Shown: positions 1 to 9,500 of the stretch, piece after piece
Numbering within the stretch: position 1 is the stretch's first letter
How the letters are laid out: every line of letters begins with the position of its first letter
Source: Xanthobacter sp. NM-25
GTDB taxonomy: Bacteria > Pseudomonadota > Alphaproteobacteria > Rhizobiales > Xanthobacteraceae
Direction of reading: 5' to 3'
Length of the DNA: 64,000 nt
NCBI RefSeq assembly: GCF_022138605.1
Contig: NZ_JACBFS010000001.1
Location: 620,001 to 684,000, forward strand
Notes under the pieces: model-generated
Told to the model about the DNA's origin: nothing
What the model saw: the letters and a program-made list of their open reading frames with translations, nothing else
The model's database searches: none
Program-made: the position numbers and the translations under genes

Positions 1-500
1 CCCAGCACCACCGCCCGCTTGGCCTCGGACATGGCGCCGCGAATCGCCTCCGCATCGGAGCGTTGGCGCAGGCTGAACACGCCCGGCAGGTTGGCGCCGG
101 GCGCCTTCAACGCCAGCGGCTTGGCCCCGGTGGCGATGAGCAACTGGCCATAGCCGATCTTTTCGCCCGTGCGGGTGACCACCACCTGGCGGGCCGCGTC
201 CACCCGGTCCACGTGGGCACCCAGCACCAGATCGATGCCATTCTCCTCATAGAAGCTCATCGGATGGATGAGCAGGCGCTCATCCCCGTCGTCGCCGAGC
301 AGCAGATGCTTGGAGAGGGCCGGGTGATGATAGGGCGGCACATCCTCCGCCGAGAGCATCATCACCGAGCCGGTGGCGCCCTCCGCCCTCAGGGTGGAGG
401 CGGCGGCGGCGCTGGCGATGCCACCGCCAAGCAGCAGGAAATCGGCGTAGCGCGTGGCGCCGGTCTGGACCGCCTCAGGGGCGAGTGTGCCTGCGTTCAT
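1..500 (-). CDS. FAD-dependent NAD(P)H oxidoreductase (ferredoxin/rubredoxin reductase type), partial
   Basis: The first 166 residues of a gene whose 3' end lies outside the window. The ATG at 500 follows a GGAG Shine-Dalgarno six bases upstream. Residues 21-30 contain the dinucleotide-binding turn (LLLGGGIAS), residues near 55-62 the PPYHHPALSK segment typical of class I/II pyridine-nucleotide disulfide reductases, and residues around 120-128 the LLIATGAKP motif that closes the FAD domain. This resembles ferredoxin-NAD+ reductases that serve dioxygenases or P450s and the assimilatory nitrite reductase-like family. The NAD domain is not visible, so the electron partner cannot be told. Transcribed in the same direction as the liv operon but separated from it by a strong terminator. 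Confidence 0.75.
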   Translation of the reverse strand, partial: MNAGTLAPEAVQTGATRYADFLLLGGGIASAAAASTLRAEGATGSVMMLSAEDVPPYHHPALSKHLLLGDDGDERLLIHPMSFYEENGIDLVLGAHVDRVDAARQVVVTRTGEKIGYGQLLIATGAKPLALKAPGANLPGVFSLRQRSDAEAIRGAMSEAKRAVVL

Positions 501-639
501 GCCATCTCCTCGCCGGCAGGCGTGATTGCCGTGCGCCCCGGCCTCTGGTGCGCTTCATGGCCCACCATAACGCAGCCTTCATGACGCGCGGCCGAAAAAG
601 GTCACCCCGGCGACCCGGGCGGGGTCCGGCACAAACGAA

Positions 640-671
640 AAAGCCCGCCCCGGCGCACCGGGGCGGGCTTT
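640..671 (-). terminator. Rho-independent terminator of the liv operon
   Basis: Perfect 14-bp stem (AAAGCCCGCCCCGG / CCGGGGCGGGCTTT) with a 4-base loop at 654-657. Read on the minus strand the stem is followed by further Ts (TTTTTCGTTTGT), as expected for termination after livM, whose stop is at 705. Confidence 0.9.
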
Positions 672-704
672 CAGGTGGCACTCCGGCCGAGACGACGCGC
701 CGCC

Positions 705-1691
705 TCAGCCCGCCTTCTTGGTCCCGTAGTATTTCACGATGGCGATGATCTCACCGACGATGCCGCGGCGGAACAGGGACACGGCGGCGACGAAGATGAC
801 GCCCTGGATCACCAGCACCCACTCGCCGAGCCCGGCGAGATAGTTCTGCATGGTGACGATGACCGCCGCACCCACCACCGGGCCGAGGATGGTGCCCATG
901 CCGCCCACCAGCGTCATCAGCACCACCTCGCCGGACATCTGCCAGGCGACGTCGGTGAGTGAAGCGAGCTGGAACACCATCACCTTGGTGGAGCCGGCAA
1001 GGCCCGCCAGCGCCGCCGAAAGCACGAAGGCCAGCAGCTTGTACTGGTTGGCCCGATAGCCCAGCGAGATGGCGCGCGGCTCATTCTCGCGGATCGCCTT
1101 CAGCACCTGGCCGAACGGCGAATGGATGGTGCGGTAGATGACCAGGAAGCCGAACAGGAAGATGGCCAGCACCATGTAGTAGAGGTGGATGTCCTGGCTG
1201 ATGTCGATGAAGCCGAACAGCGGCCGGCGCGGCACCGATTGCAGGCCGTCCTCGCCGCCGGTGAAGGGCGCCTGGAGGCAGAAGAAGAAGAACATCTGCG
1301 CCAGCGCCAGGGTCACCATGGCGAAATAGATGCCCTGGCGGCGGATCGCCAGCAGCCCGGTGACGAAACCCAGCACCGCGGCGAACAGCACCCCGGAGAG
1401 GATGCCGAGCTCGGGGGTGAAGCCCAGCACCTTCACGGTGTGGGCGCAGATATAGGCCGAGCCGCCGAAGAACATGGCATGCCCGAACGACAGCAGCCCG
1501 GTGTAGCCCAGCATCAGGTTGAACGCGCACGCGAACAGCGCGAAGCACATCACCTTCATAAGGAACACAGGATAGACGCCGAACGGCGCCACCAGCAGCA
1601 CGGCGACGGCCAGAATGCCGAGCACCGTCATCACCGAGGAGGACGCGGGCGCGGCGGCGGCCGGCAGGGTGGAGGAGGAAGAAGAGCTCAT
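705..1691 (-). CDS. livM: Branched-chain amino-acid-type ABC transporter permease LivM
   Basis: 328 residues, the usual length for LivM. Inner-membrane permease with about eight to ten hydrophobic segments. It carries the family motifs GYTGLLSFGHAMFFGGSAY (residues about 63-81) and the EAA-like loop AIRENEPRAISLGYRANQYK, which docks onto the ATPases. The start at 1691 is preceded by GAGG. Residues 1-20 are Ser/Ala rich and precede the first membrane segment. It is the last gene of the livG-F-K-H-M operon and pairs with LivH as a heterodimeric channel. Substrate is inferred only from the family: branched-chain amino acids, or related amides or aromatic acids. Confidence 0.93.
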   Translation of the reverse strand: MSSSSSSTLPAAAAPASSSVMTVLGILAVAVLLVAPFGVYPVFLMKVMCFALFACAFNLMLGYTGLLSFGHAMFFGGSAYICAHTVKVLGFTPELGILSGVLFAAVLGFVTGLLAIRRQGIYFAMVTLALAQMFFFFCLQAPFTGGEDGLQSVPRRPLFGFIDISQDIHLYYMVLAIFLFGFLVIYRTIHSPFGQVLKAIRENEPRAISLGYRANQYKLLAFVLSAALAGLAGSTKVMVFQLASLTDVAWQMSGEVVLMTLVGGMGTILGPVVGAAVIVTMQNYLAGLGEWVLVIQGVIFVAAVSLFRRGIVGEIIAIVKYYGTKKAG

Positions 1692-1701
1692 GGATGCCGC
1701 C

Positions 1702-2583
1702 TCACTTCGCGGTGCCGAACAGGCCGGCGGGCTTCACCATGAGCACGATGGCCATGATGACGAAGATCACCGTGGAGGAGGCCTCCGGGTAGAACACCTT
1801 GGTCAGGCCCTCCACCACACCGAGGCCGAAGCCGGTGACGATGGCGCCCATGATGGAGCCCATGCCGCCGATGACCACCACAGCGAACACCACGATGATG
1901 AGGTTGGAGCCCATGGTCGGGCTCACCTGGTAGGCGGGCGCGGCCAGCACACCGGCGAGCGCCGCAAGGCCGACACCGAAGCCGTAGGTGAGCGTGATCA
2001 TGCGCGGCACGTCGATGCCGAAGGCCTGCACCAGGTCCGGCCGCTCGGTGGCGGCGCGCAGATAGGAGCCGAGCTTGGTGCGCTCGATCACGAACCAGGT
2101 GACAAGGCAGACCACCAGCGAGGCCACCACCACGAAGGCGCGGTAGTTGGGCAGGAACATGAAGCCGAGGTTGGTGCCGCCGGGCAGCGGATTGTTGTAG
2201 GGCAGGCCCGACGAGCCGTACTGCCGGCGGAACAGCCCCTCGATGATGAGGGCGAGGCCGAAGGTGAGCAAGAGGCCGTACAAGTGATCGAGACTGTACA
2301 ATCGTCGCAACAGCACGCGCTCGATCACCATGCCGATGATGGCGACGATGATGGGCGAGAGCACCAATGCGCCCCAGAACGGAATGCCGAGATAGTTCAG
2401 CAGCATCCACGCCCCGAAGGCGCCCATCATGTACTGGGCGCCATGGGCGAAGTTGATGACGTTCAAAAGGCCGAAGATCACCGCGAGCCCGAGGCTCAGC
2501 ATGGCGTAGAAGGCGCCGTTGATCAGCCCGAGCAGCAATTGCCCGAACAGCGCTTGGGGGGGAATGCCGAGGAGCTCGAACAT
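1702..2583 (-). CDS. livH: Branched-chain amino-acid-type ABC transporter permease LivH
   Basis: 293 residues, normal length. Inner-membrane permease with the hallmark segment NVINFAHGAQYMMGAFGA (about residues 41-58) and the cytoplasmic EAA-like stretch ERPDLVQAFGIDVPRM. It sits 10 bases upstream of livM and 74 bases downstream of the binding-protein gene livK; the latter gap holds a strong stem-loop. The start at 2583 has only a weak ribosome site (GGATCCCAA), in line with lower permease than binding-protein synthesis. Confidence 0.93.
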   Translation of the reverse strand: MFELLGIPPQALFGQLLLGLINGAFYAMLSLGLAVIFGLLNVINFAHGAQYMMGAFGAWMLLNYLGIPFWGALVLSPIIVAIIGMVIERVLLRRLYSLDHLYGLLLTFGLALIIEGLFRRQYGSSGLPYNNPLPGGTNLGFMFLPNYRAFVVVASLVVCLVTWFVIERTKLGSYLRAATERPDLVQAFGIDVPRMITLTYGFGVGLAALAGVLAAPAYQVSPTMGSNLIIVVFAVVVIGGMGSIMGAIVTGFGLGVVEGLTKVFYPEASSTVIFVIMAIVLMVKPAGLFGTAK

Positions 2584-2609
2584 TTGGGATCCGTCTCAAT
2601 CAGGAGAGG

Positions 2610-2644
2610 CGGACCGATCCTGCCGCGCGGGCGGGATCGGTCCG
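2610..2644 (-). repeat. Stem-loop in the livK-livH gap
   Basis: Perfect 11-bp inverted repeat (CGGACCGATCC / GGATCGGTCCG, arms 2610-2620 and 2634-2644) with a 13-base loop and no U tract. Its position just after a periplasmic binding-protein gene and before the permease genes is where many ABC operons carry an mRNA-stabilising or partially terminating hairpin. Confidence 0.7.
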
Positions 2645-2657
2645 TTTCGGGAGTGGG

Positions 2658-3869
2658 TCAGCCCTTCTTGACCAGCGGGCAGTCGCTCTCGCTCAGGGGC
2701 CGGAAGGCCTCGTTGGCGGGAATGGTGGCCTTGAGGGTGTAGTAATCCCACGGGCCCTTGGATTCGGACGGCTTCTTCACCTCATAAAGGAACATGGGGT
2801 GAATGTGCCGGCCGTCGATGCGCACCTCGCCCTTGCCGAACAGCGGGTCGTCGGTGGGCAGCTTCTTCATCTCCGCCACCACCGCGGCGCCGTCCTTGGC
2901 ACTCTTGAGGGCCTCGACGGCCTTCAGATAGTGCAGCACGCCGGAATAGACGCCGGCCTGCACCATGGTGGGCCGCTTGCCGCCATTGGCCTTGGCGAAC
3001 TCATCGGCGAACTTGCGGTTGGCGTCGGTCTGGTCCCAGTACCAGGCGCCGGTGAGGTTCAGCCCCTGCGCCGTCTTCAGGCCCAGGGAATGCACGTCGG
3101 TGAGGAAGATGAGCAGGCCAGCAAGCTTCTGGCCGCCATCGACGATGCCGTATTCCGACGCCTGCTTGATGGAGTTGATGGTGTCGCCGCCGGCATTGGC
3201 GAGGCCGACGATCTTGGCCTTGGAGCTCTGCGCCTGCAGCAGGAAGGAGGAGAAGTCCGCATTGTTGAGCGGCACCTTCACCGAGCCCACCACCTTGCCG
3301 CCGTTCTCCGTCACCACCTTGGAGGTGTCGCGCTCCAGCGCGTGGCCGAAGGCATAGTCGGCGGTGAGGAAGAACCAGGTGTCGCCCCCGTTCTTCACGA
3401 TCGCCTTGCCGGTGCCGTTGGCGAGCGCCCAGGTGTCGTAGGTCCAGTGCACGGTGTTGGGCGTGCAGGCCTTGCCGGTGAGGTCCGAGGTGGCCGCGCC
3501 GGAATTGATGAAGACCTTGTTCTTTTCCTTGGTGACGCCGGACACCGCCAAGGCCACGCCGGAATTGGGCGTGTCGACGATCATGTCCACGCCATCGATG
3601 TCATACCACTGACGGGCGATGGAGGTGCCGACATCGGCCTTATTCTGGTGGTCGGCGAAGATGACATCCACCTTCAGGCCCTTGGCGGCGGCGCCGAAAT
3701 CCTCGACCGCCTTCTTGGCGGCCCAGACCGAGCCCTGGCCACCCAGGTCGGCATAGAGGCCGGACTGGTCGTTGAGCACGCCGATCTTGACCGGAACCGG
3801 GTCGGCAGCCTGGGCCGCGCCGATACCGACGAGGCTCGAGGCCGCCAGAAAAATAGCAGCAAGACGCAT
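2658..3869 (-). CDS. livK: Branched-chain amino-acid-type ABC transporter periplasmic binding protein
   Basis: 403 residues with a clear Sec signal peptide (MRLAAIFLAASSLVGIGAAQA, cleavage near residue 21). The mature part begins DPVPVKIGVLNDQSGLYADL, typical of the Leu/Ile/Val-binding fold (Peripla_BP_6). The Shine-Dalgarno GGGAGGAAA ahead of the ATG at 3869 is the best in the operon, fitting an abundant binding protein. Phrases such as SGVTKEKNKVFINSGAATSDLTG and YDTWALANGTG are usual in binding proteins of unassigned amide/aromatic specificity, so leucine transport is not proven. It lies between the ATPase genes and the permease genes. Confidence 0.88.
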   Translation of the reverse strand: MRLAAIFLAASSLVGIGAAQAADPVPVKIGVLNDQSGLYADLGGQGSVWAAKKAVEDFGAAAKGLKVDVIFADHQNKADVGTSIARQWYDIDGVDMIVDTPNSGVALAVSGVTKEKNKVFINSGAATSDLTGKACTPNTVHWTYDTWALANGTGKAIVKNGGDTWFFLTADYAFGHALERDTSKVVTENGGKVVGSVKVPLNNADFSSFLLQAQSSKAKIVGLANAGGDTINSIKQASEYGIVDGGQKLAGLLIFLTDVHSLGLKTAQGLNLTGAWYWDQTDANRKFADEFAKANGGKRPTMVQAGVYSGVLHYLKAVEALKSAKDGAAVVAEMKKLPTDDPLFGKGEVRIDGRHIHPMFLYEVKKPSESKGPWDYYTLKATIPANEAFRPLSESDCPLVKKG

Positions 3870-3882
3870 GATGTTTCCTCCC

Positions 3883-3904
3883 GGCCGGACGTTGCCGGCC
3901 TTTT
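3883..3904. repeat. GC-rich stem-loop in the livF-livK gap
   Basis: GGCCGG (3883-3888) and CCGGCC (3895-3900) form a 6-bp stem with a 6-base loop, followed on the plus strand by TTTT. Transcription here runs on the minus strand, where the hairpin lies immediately upstream of the livK Shine-Dalgarno. It may affect livK translation or block antisense reads; the role is unknown. Confidence 0.45.
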
Positions 3905-3925
3905 CTCTGTCAGGAACCGAAGTCT

Positions 3926-4663
<738 letters not shown>

Positions 4664-4664
4664 C

Positions 4665-5438
4665 TCAATGCGCTCCATGTCCGGTGCCCATATAGGCTTC
4701 GACCACCTGCGGATTCTTGGAGACTTCCGCATAGGGCCCTTCGGTGAGGATCTCACCGCGGGCCAGCACGGTGATCATGTCGGACAGGTCCGCCACCACC
4801 GAAAGATTGTGCTCCACCATCAGGATGGTGCGCTTGGCCGACACCCTTTTGATGAGCTCCGCCGTGCGGGCGATGTCCTCACGCCCCATGCCGGAGGTCG
4901 GCTCGTCGAGCAGCAACATTTCCGGATCGAGCGCCAGGGTGGTGGCGATCTCCAGCGCCCGCTTGCGGCCGTAGGGCAATTCCACCGCCAGATGCTGGGC
5001 ATAGGAGGTGAGATCCACATCCTCCAGCAGCGCCATGGCGCGATCGTTCAGCGCGTTCAGCGAGGCCTCGGACTGCCAGAAGCGGAACGAGTTGCCGAGC
5101 GGACGCTGCAACGCAATGCGCACATTCTCCAGCACCGACAGGTGCGGGAAGGTGGCCGAGATCTGGAACGAGCGGACCATGCCCATCCGCGCCACATCCG
5201 CCGGCGGCGTGCGCGTGATGTCGCGCCCGTTCAGGCGGATGGTCCCCCGGGTGGGGTCCAGAAATTTCGTGATCAGATTGAAGCAGGTGGTCTTGCCGGC
5301 ACCATTCGGCCCGATGAGGGCATGAATCGTGTGACGACGGATCTTGAGATTCACGTTCTTGACGGCCGCGAACCCCTTGAACTCCTTGGTAAGACCTGAT
5401 GCTTCAACGATGTAGGGCACGTCTGAGACAGTGTCCAT
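4665..5438 (-). CDS. livG: Branched-chain amino-acid-type ABC transporter ATPase LivG
   Basis: 257 residues, first gene of the operon. Walker A GPNGAGKTTCFN (about residues 42-53), the LivG-type signature LPYGRKRALEIATTL, Walker B MLLLDEPTSGM and the H-loop MVEHNLSVV are intact. LivG-type ATPases energise uptake by the LivH/LivM channel. The ribosome site before 5438 is poor (CCCATCGGTC). The promoter should lie in 5439-5650. Confidence 0.93.
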   Translation of the reverse strand: MDTVSDVPYIVEASGLTKEFKGFAAVKNVNLKIRRHTIHALIGPNGAGKTTCFNLITKFLDPTRGTIRLNGRDITRTPPADVARMGMVRSFQISATFPHLSVLENVRIALQRPLGNSFRFWQSEASLNALNDRAMALLEDVDLTSYAQHLAVELPYGRKRALEIATTLALDPEMLLLDEPTSGMGREDIARTAELIKRVSAKRTILMVEHNLSVVADLSDMITVLARGEILTEGPYAEVSKNPQVVEAYMGTGHGAH

Positions 5439-5638
5439 GACCGATGGGCGCCCTCATTGTCTGGGCCTTGGGGGCGCATGGCGCTCACCCGCGGCGATTT
5501 CCTCCGGATCGGCACTTTTGCAGTGCACTTGATCTTGCGACGCACCCTAACCACGGGGCGAGAGGCGCGTCAATCAGACCAGAAGTTGCGACGAGCTCAA
5601 CCTCTAGCGCATACCTCATAGCACAAAAAGGAATAGAA

Positions 5639-5697
5639 CGAGCGTACGCTCGGAAGATTTTTTCCACCCCGCGCCAGAACCCATCGGCGCGGGGTGG
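5639..5697. repeat. 14-bp palindrome followed by 12-bp stem-loop between livG and the AhpD-like gene
   Basis: CGAGCGTACGCTCG at 5639-5652 is a perfect palindrome, a possible operator for the liv operon transcribed leftward. Next to it CCACCCCGCGCC (5664-5675) and GGCGCGGGGTGG (5686-5697) form a perfect 12-bp stem with a 10-base loop, seven bases after the stop of the AhpD-like gene. On that gene's strand the stem is followed by As, not Us, so it is terminator-like but not a canonical intrinsic terminator. Confidence 0.6.
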
Positions 5698-5704
5698 AAC
5701 GGCC

Positions 5705-6391
5705 TTACGGGTGCCTCGCCTGGCTGTGATACGCGAGATTGGGGCGCATGTCCGTCGCCGCAGCGATCCTATTGGACATATTGAAGAATCCGGTGACTGC
5801 ACCAATGTCCCAGATGTCGCGCTCGGAGAAGCCCGCGGCACGCAGGACGGCGCGGTCCGCCTCCTCGATCTCATGCGGACGTTCGGTGAGCTTCACGGCG
5901 AAATCCAGCATGGCTCGCTGGCGGGGCTCGAGCCGGGCGGCGCGATAATTCATCACCATCTGCTCGCCGAGAACCGGATCGCCGGACAGCTGCCGCACGG
6001 CCGCGCCATGGGCGGTGAGACAGTAATAGCAGCGGTTCACGCTCGACACCGCCACCGCGATCATCTCCCGCTCCAGCTTCGACAGGCCGGAGGGGGCCAG
6101 CATCAGATCGTTATACATGGCGGAGAACGCGCCGAGCTTCGCCATGTCGAATGCATAGGCCTGCAGCACGTTGGGAACGAAGCCGAGCTTCTCCTGGCAT
6201 TTGTTGAAATAGGCCTCGGTCGCCGCGTCGAAGGGCGCCGGCGGAAGGGGCAGCGCGATGGCCGGCTGATCATCGGCCAGATGCGCCGCAGCGGCGGGAG
6301 ACGCCGCCCGTTTCGCGGGCGTGCTGGTTTTTTCAGCGGTTGCGCTTTTGGACTTCCCGGCGCGGGAAGACGACTTCACTTTGAGCACCAT
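5705..6391 (-). CDS. Peroxidase-related protein, AhpD-like carboxymuconolactone decarboxylase family
   Basis: 228 residues from the ATG at 6391. Residues 1-50 are a Lys/Ser/Ala/Pro-rich low-complexity lead. The rest is an all-helical AhpD-like domain with the redox motif CYYCLTAH (CxxC followed by His), the active-site arrangement of alkylhydroperoxidase D. The C-terminal part (GFSERDIWDIGAVTGFFNMSNRIA) matches the 'peroxidase-related enzyme' subfamily. Probably thiol-dependent peroxide reduction in the cytoplasm; the reductant is unknown. Divergent from the glutamate dehydrogenase gene across 115 bp. The frame is open further upstream but the extra residues do not look like protein. Confidence 0.8.
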   Translation of the reverse strand: MVLKVKSSSRAGKSKSATAEKTSTPAKRAASPAAAAHLADDQPAIALPLPPAPFDAATEAYFNKCQEKLGFVPNVLQAYAFDMAKLGAFSAMYNDLMLAPSGLSKLEREMIAVAVSSVNRCYYCLTAHGAAVRQLSGDPVLGEQMVMNYRAARLEPRQRAMLDFAVKLTERPHEIEEADRAVLRAAGFSERDIWDIGAVTGFFNMSNRIAAATDMRPNLAYHSQARHP

Positions 6392-6506
6392 GAGCGTTGC
6401 CTCGTCATCGTTGCGTCGTGGCCTTGTCCCCGAATGCCCGGGCAGTGGCGCACCGCACACACGGCACGGATGACAGCGAGCGGGGGCGTCCATTCGGGGA
6501 GTAGCC

Positions 6507-9500
6507 ATGACCATTCAAGGCCTTCAAGCTGCCGAAACGCCGAGCGACCTGCAAGCGCGCATCGGCGCCATCGCCGCCCTGGTGGACGAGACGGCGCCGC
6601 AGGTGCCCCCCGCCTTCACCCACACCTTCCTGGACGCCCTCGCCCCCGAAGATCTCGCCCCCGGCGACCGGCCGCCGCTCGACCCGGCCTTCGTGGCCGA
6701 ACGGATCGCGCAGGCCTGGACCCATCTGGCCCGCCGGCCGCGCGGCGTGAGCGACCTCACCTTGACGCCTGCCCAAGCCGGGGACCGCGCCCTCACAGTG
6801 ATCGAGGCGGTGAACGATGACATGTCGTTCCTGTTCGATTCCCTGGCGAGCGAGCTGGCGGAGCGGCAGATCGAGGTGCAGCTCGCCGCCCACCCCATCT
6901 TTCACGTCATCCGCGATGCCGCCGGGCAGGTCACCGGCGTTGCGGCACCCCACGCCCGCGAAGACCGCGAGAGCCTCATCCACCTGGAAGTCCCGGCCCT
7001 CAACCCGGCAACCGCGGCGGACGTGACCGCGAGCCTCGCCGCGACCCTCGCCGATGTGCAGCGCGTCAATGCCGACTTTCATGCCATGCGCGATCGGGTG
7101 AGCGCCCTCGCCACCCAGCTCCAGGCGTCGCTGCCCGACATCGACCCGCGGCGCAGTGCCGAGGCGTCCGACCTGCTGACCTGGCTGACCGCCAACAATT
7201 TCATTTTCCTCGGCCTCATTCACGCGCAGGTGACCCCGGACGGCGGCCTGGCCACGGAGCCGGAGAGCGGCCTTGGGCTGCTGCGCGATGCTGCGGTCCG
7301 CGCTGAGGTCGCGGACACGGTGAGCCCGGCCGACGCCCACGCCTTCCTGGGCAGCCCCCAGCTCGTCACCTTCACCAAATCCACCCTGCGCGCCCGGGTG
7401 CATCGCCGCAGCGCCATGGACGACATCGCCATCAAGACCATCGGGCCCGATGGCGCGGTCACCGGCGTGCTGCGCATTCTCGGGCTGCTCGCCTCCACCG
7501 CCTATGTCCATTCGGTGCAGGATATTCCCGAGCTGCGCCGCAAGGCGGAAATGGTGATCAGCGGCGCCGGCCTGGAGCCGGACAGCCATTCCGCCCGCGC
7601 CCTGGAGATGGTGCTGGAGACCTATCCGCGCGACGATTTCTTCCAGCTCGACAGCGCCACCCTGGCCCGCCACGCACGGGCCATTCTCACCCTCTACGAT
7701 CGCCCGCGGGTGCGGGTCCTGCCGGCCCTGGACCGCTTCGACCGGTTCGCCTCCATTCTCGTCTATGTGCCCAAGGAGCGCTTCGACAGCGCCGTGCGCG
7801 ATCGCATTGCCGCGCTGCTGGTGGAGGCTTTTGACGGCACCACGGCGGCGCTCACCGAGACGTTTCTCACCGGAACCCCGCTGACGCGCATGCATGTCAC
7901 CATCGCGCGCCGCCCCGGGCCCACGCCGCAGGTGGACATTGCGGATCTGGAGCGGCGGATCATCGAGGCCACCCAATCCTGGAGCGAGCGGCTGGCCGCC
8001 GCCCTGCCTGGCGCCGTCGCCACCCGCCCGGGCCTGGCGGGCGAAGACCCGCAAGCCCTCGCCTGGCGCTATGGCCGCGCCTTCGGCGTGGGCTACATGG
8101 ATGCGTTCGATGTGACGACCGCGGTGGCGGACATCGAGCGGCTGGAGCGCCTTTCCCCCGAGCGGCCCATCGCCATCGATTTCTATCGCCGGGCCGGCGA
8201 CAGCCCGGCCCGCATCGGTCTGCGTCTGTTGTCCTATGGCGCGCCGCTGGCGCTCTCCATCCGCGTGCCCATGCTGCAGAACATGGGCCTCAAGGCCATC
8301 AACGAGCGCACCTACCGCATCCAGCCCCGGGCCGACGATGGCGCCTTCTCCAGCGATGCCGACACCGGCGACATGGCGCGGAGCTGGCTGCACGACATGA
8401 CGCTGGAGCGTGCCGACGGCGGCACCATCGCCATGGCCGGCTCGGAGGAACGCCTGGAGGATGGCCTCAACGCGGTGCTGCGCGGCGCCGCCGACAATGA
8501 CGGCTTCAACGCCTTGGTGCTGGACGCCGGCCTGTCGTGGCGCGAGGCGGTGCTGGTGCGGACCCTGGCGCGCTATCTGCGCCAGGCGGGCCTGCCCTTC
8601 AGTCTCGACTACATGTGGCGCACCCTGGCTCGCCACGAGACCATCGCCCGCGATATCGTCGCGCTGTTCCACGCCCGCTTCGATCCCATGCTGGAGCCGG
8701 CGGCGGCGGCGCGCGAGGCCCGTGAGGCGCCCCCGCGCGAGCGGCTCGCCAGCGCACTCGCCGCCGTCTCCAGCCTCGATGAGGATCGGATCCTACGGCG
8801 CCTGGTCAATCTGGTCGATGCCGCCGTGCGCACCACCTTCTACCAGCGCGACGCCGAGGAGCGCCCGCGCGAGGCGGTGGCGCTGAAGTTCGAGAGCGCG
8901 CGCGTGGAGGGGCTACCCCTGCCCCGGCCGCTTTATGAGGTGTTCGTCCACGCGCCACGCATCGAAGGTGTGCACCTGCGCTTCGGCAAGGTGGCGCGCG
9001 GTGGCCTGCGATGGTCCGATCGCCCGCAGGATTTCCGCACCGAGATCCTGGGCCTCGTGAAAGCGCAGCAGGTCAAGAACGCGGTCATCGTGCCGGTGGG
9101 CGCCAAGGGCGGCTTCGTGCCCCGGCAACTGCCCGCCGACGGCAGCCGCGAGGCGACGCTGGCGGCCGGAACCGCCGCCTATGAGGTCTTCGTTTCCGCG
9201 CTGCTCGATCTCACCGACAATCTGAAGGCCGGCGCCGTGGTGCCACCCGCCGACACGGTCCGCCTGGATGGCGACGACCCCTATCTGGTGGTCGCCGCCG
9301 ACAAGGGCACCGCCACCTTCTCCGACACCGCCAACGCCATTTCCGCCCGGCACGGCTTCTGGCTGGGCGATGCCTTCGCCTCCGGCGGCTCGGTGGGGTA
9401 CGACCACAAGGCCATGGGCATCACCGCTCGCGGCGCCTGGGAGGCGGTGAAGCGCCATTTTCGGGAAATGGACATCGACATTCAGACCACGCCGGTGACG

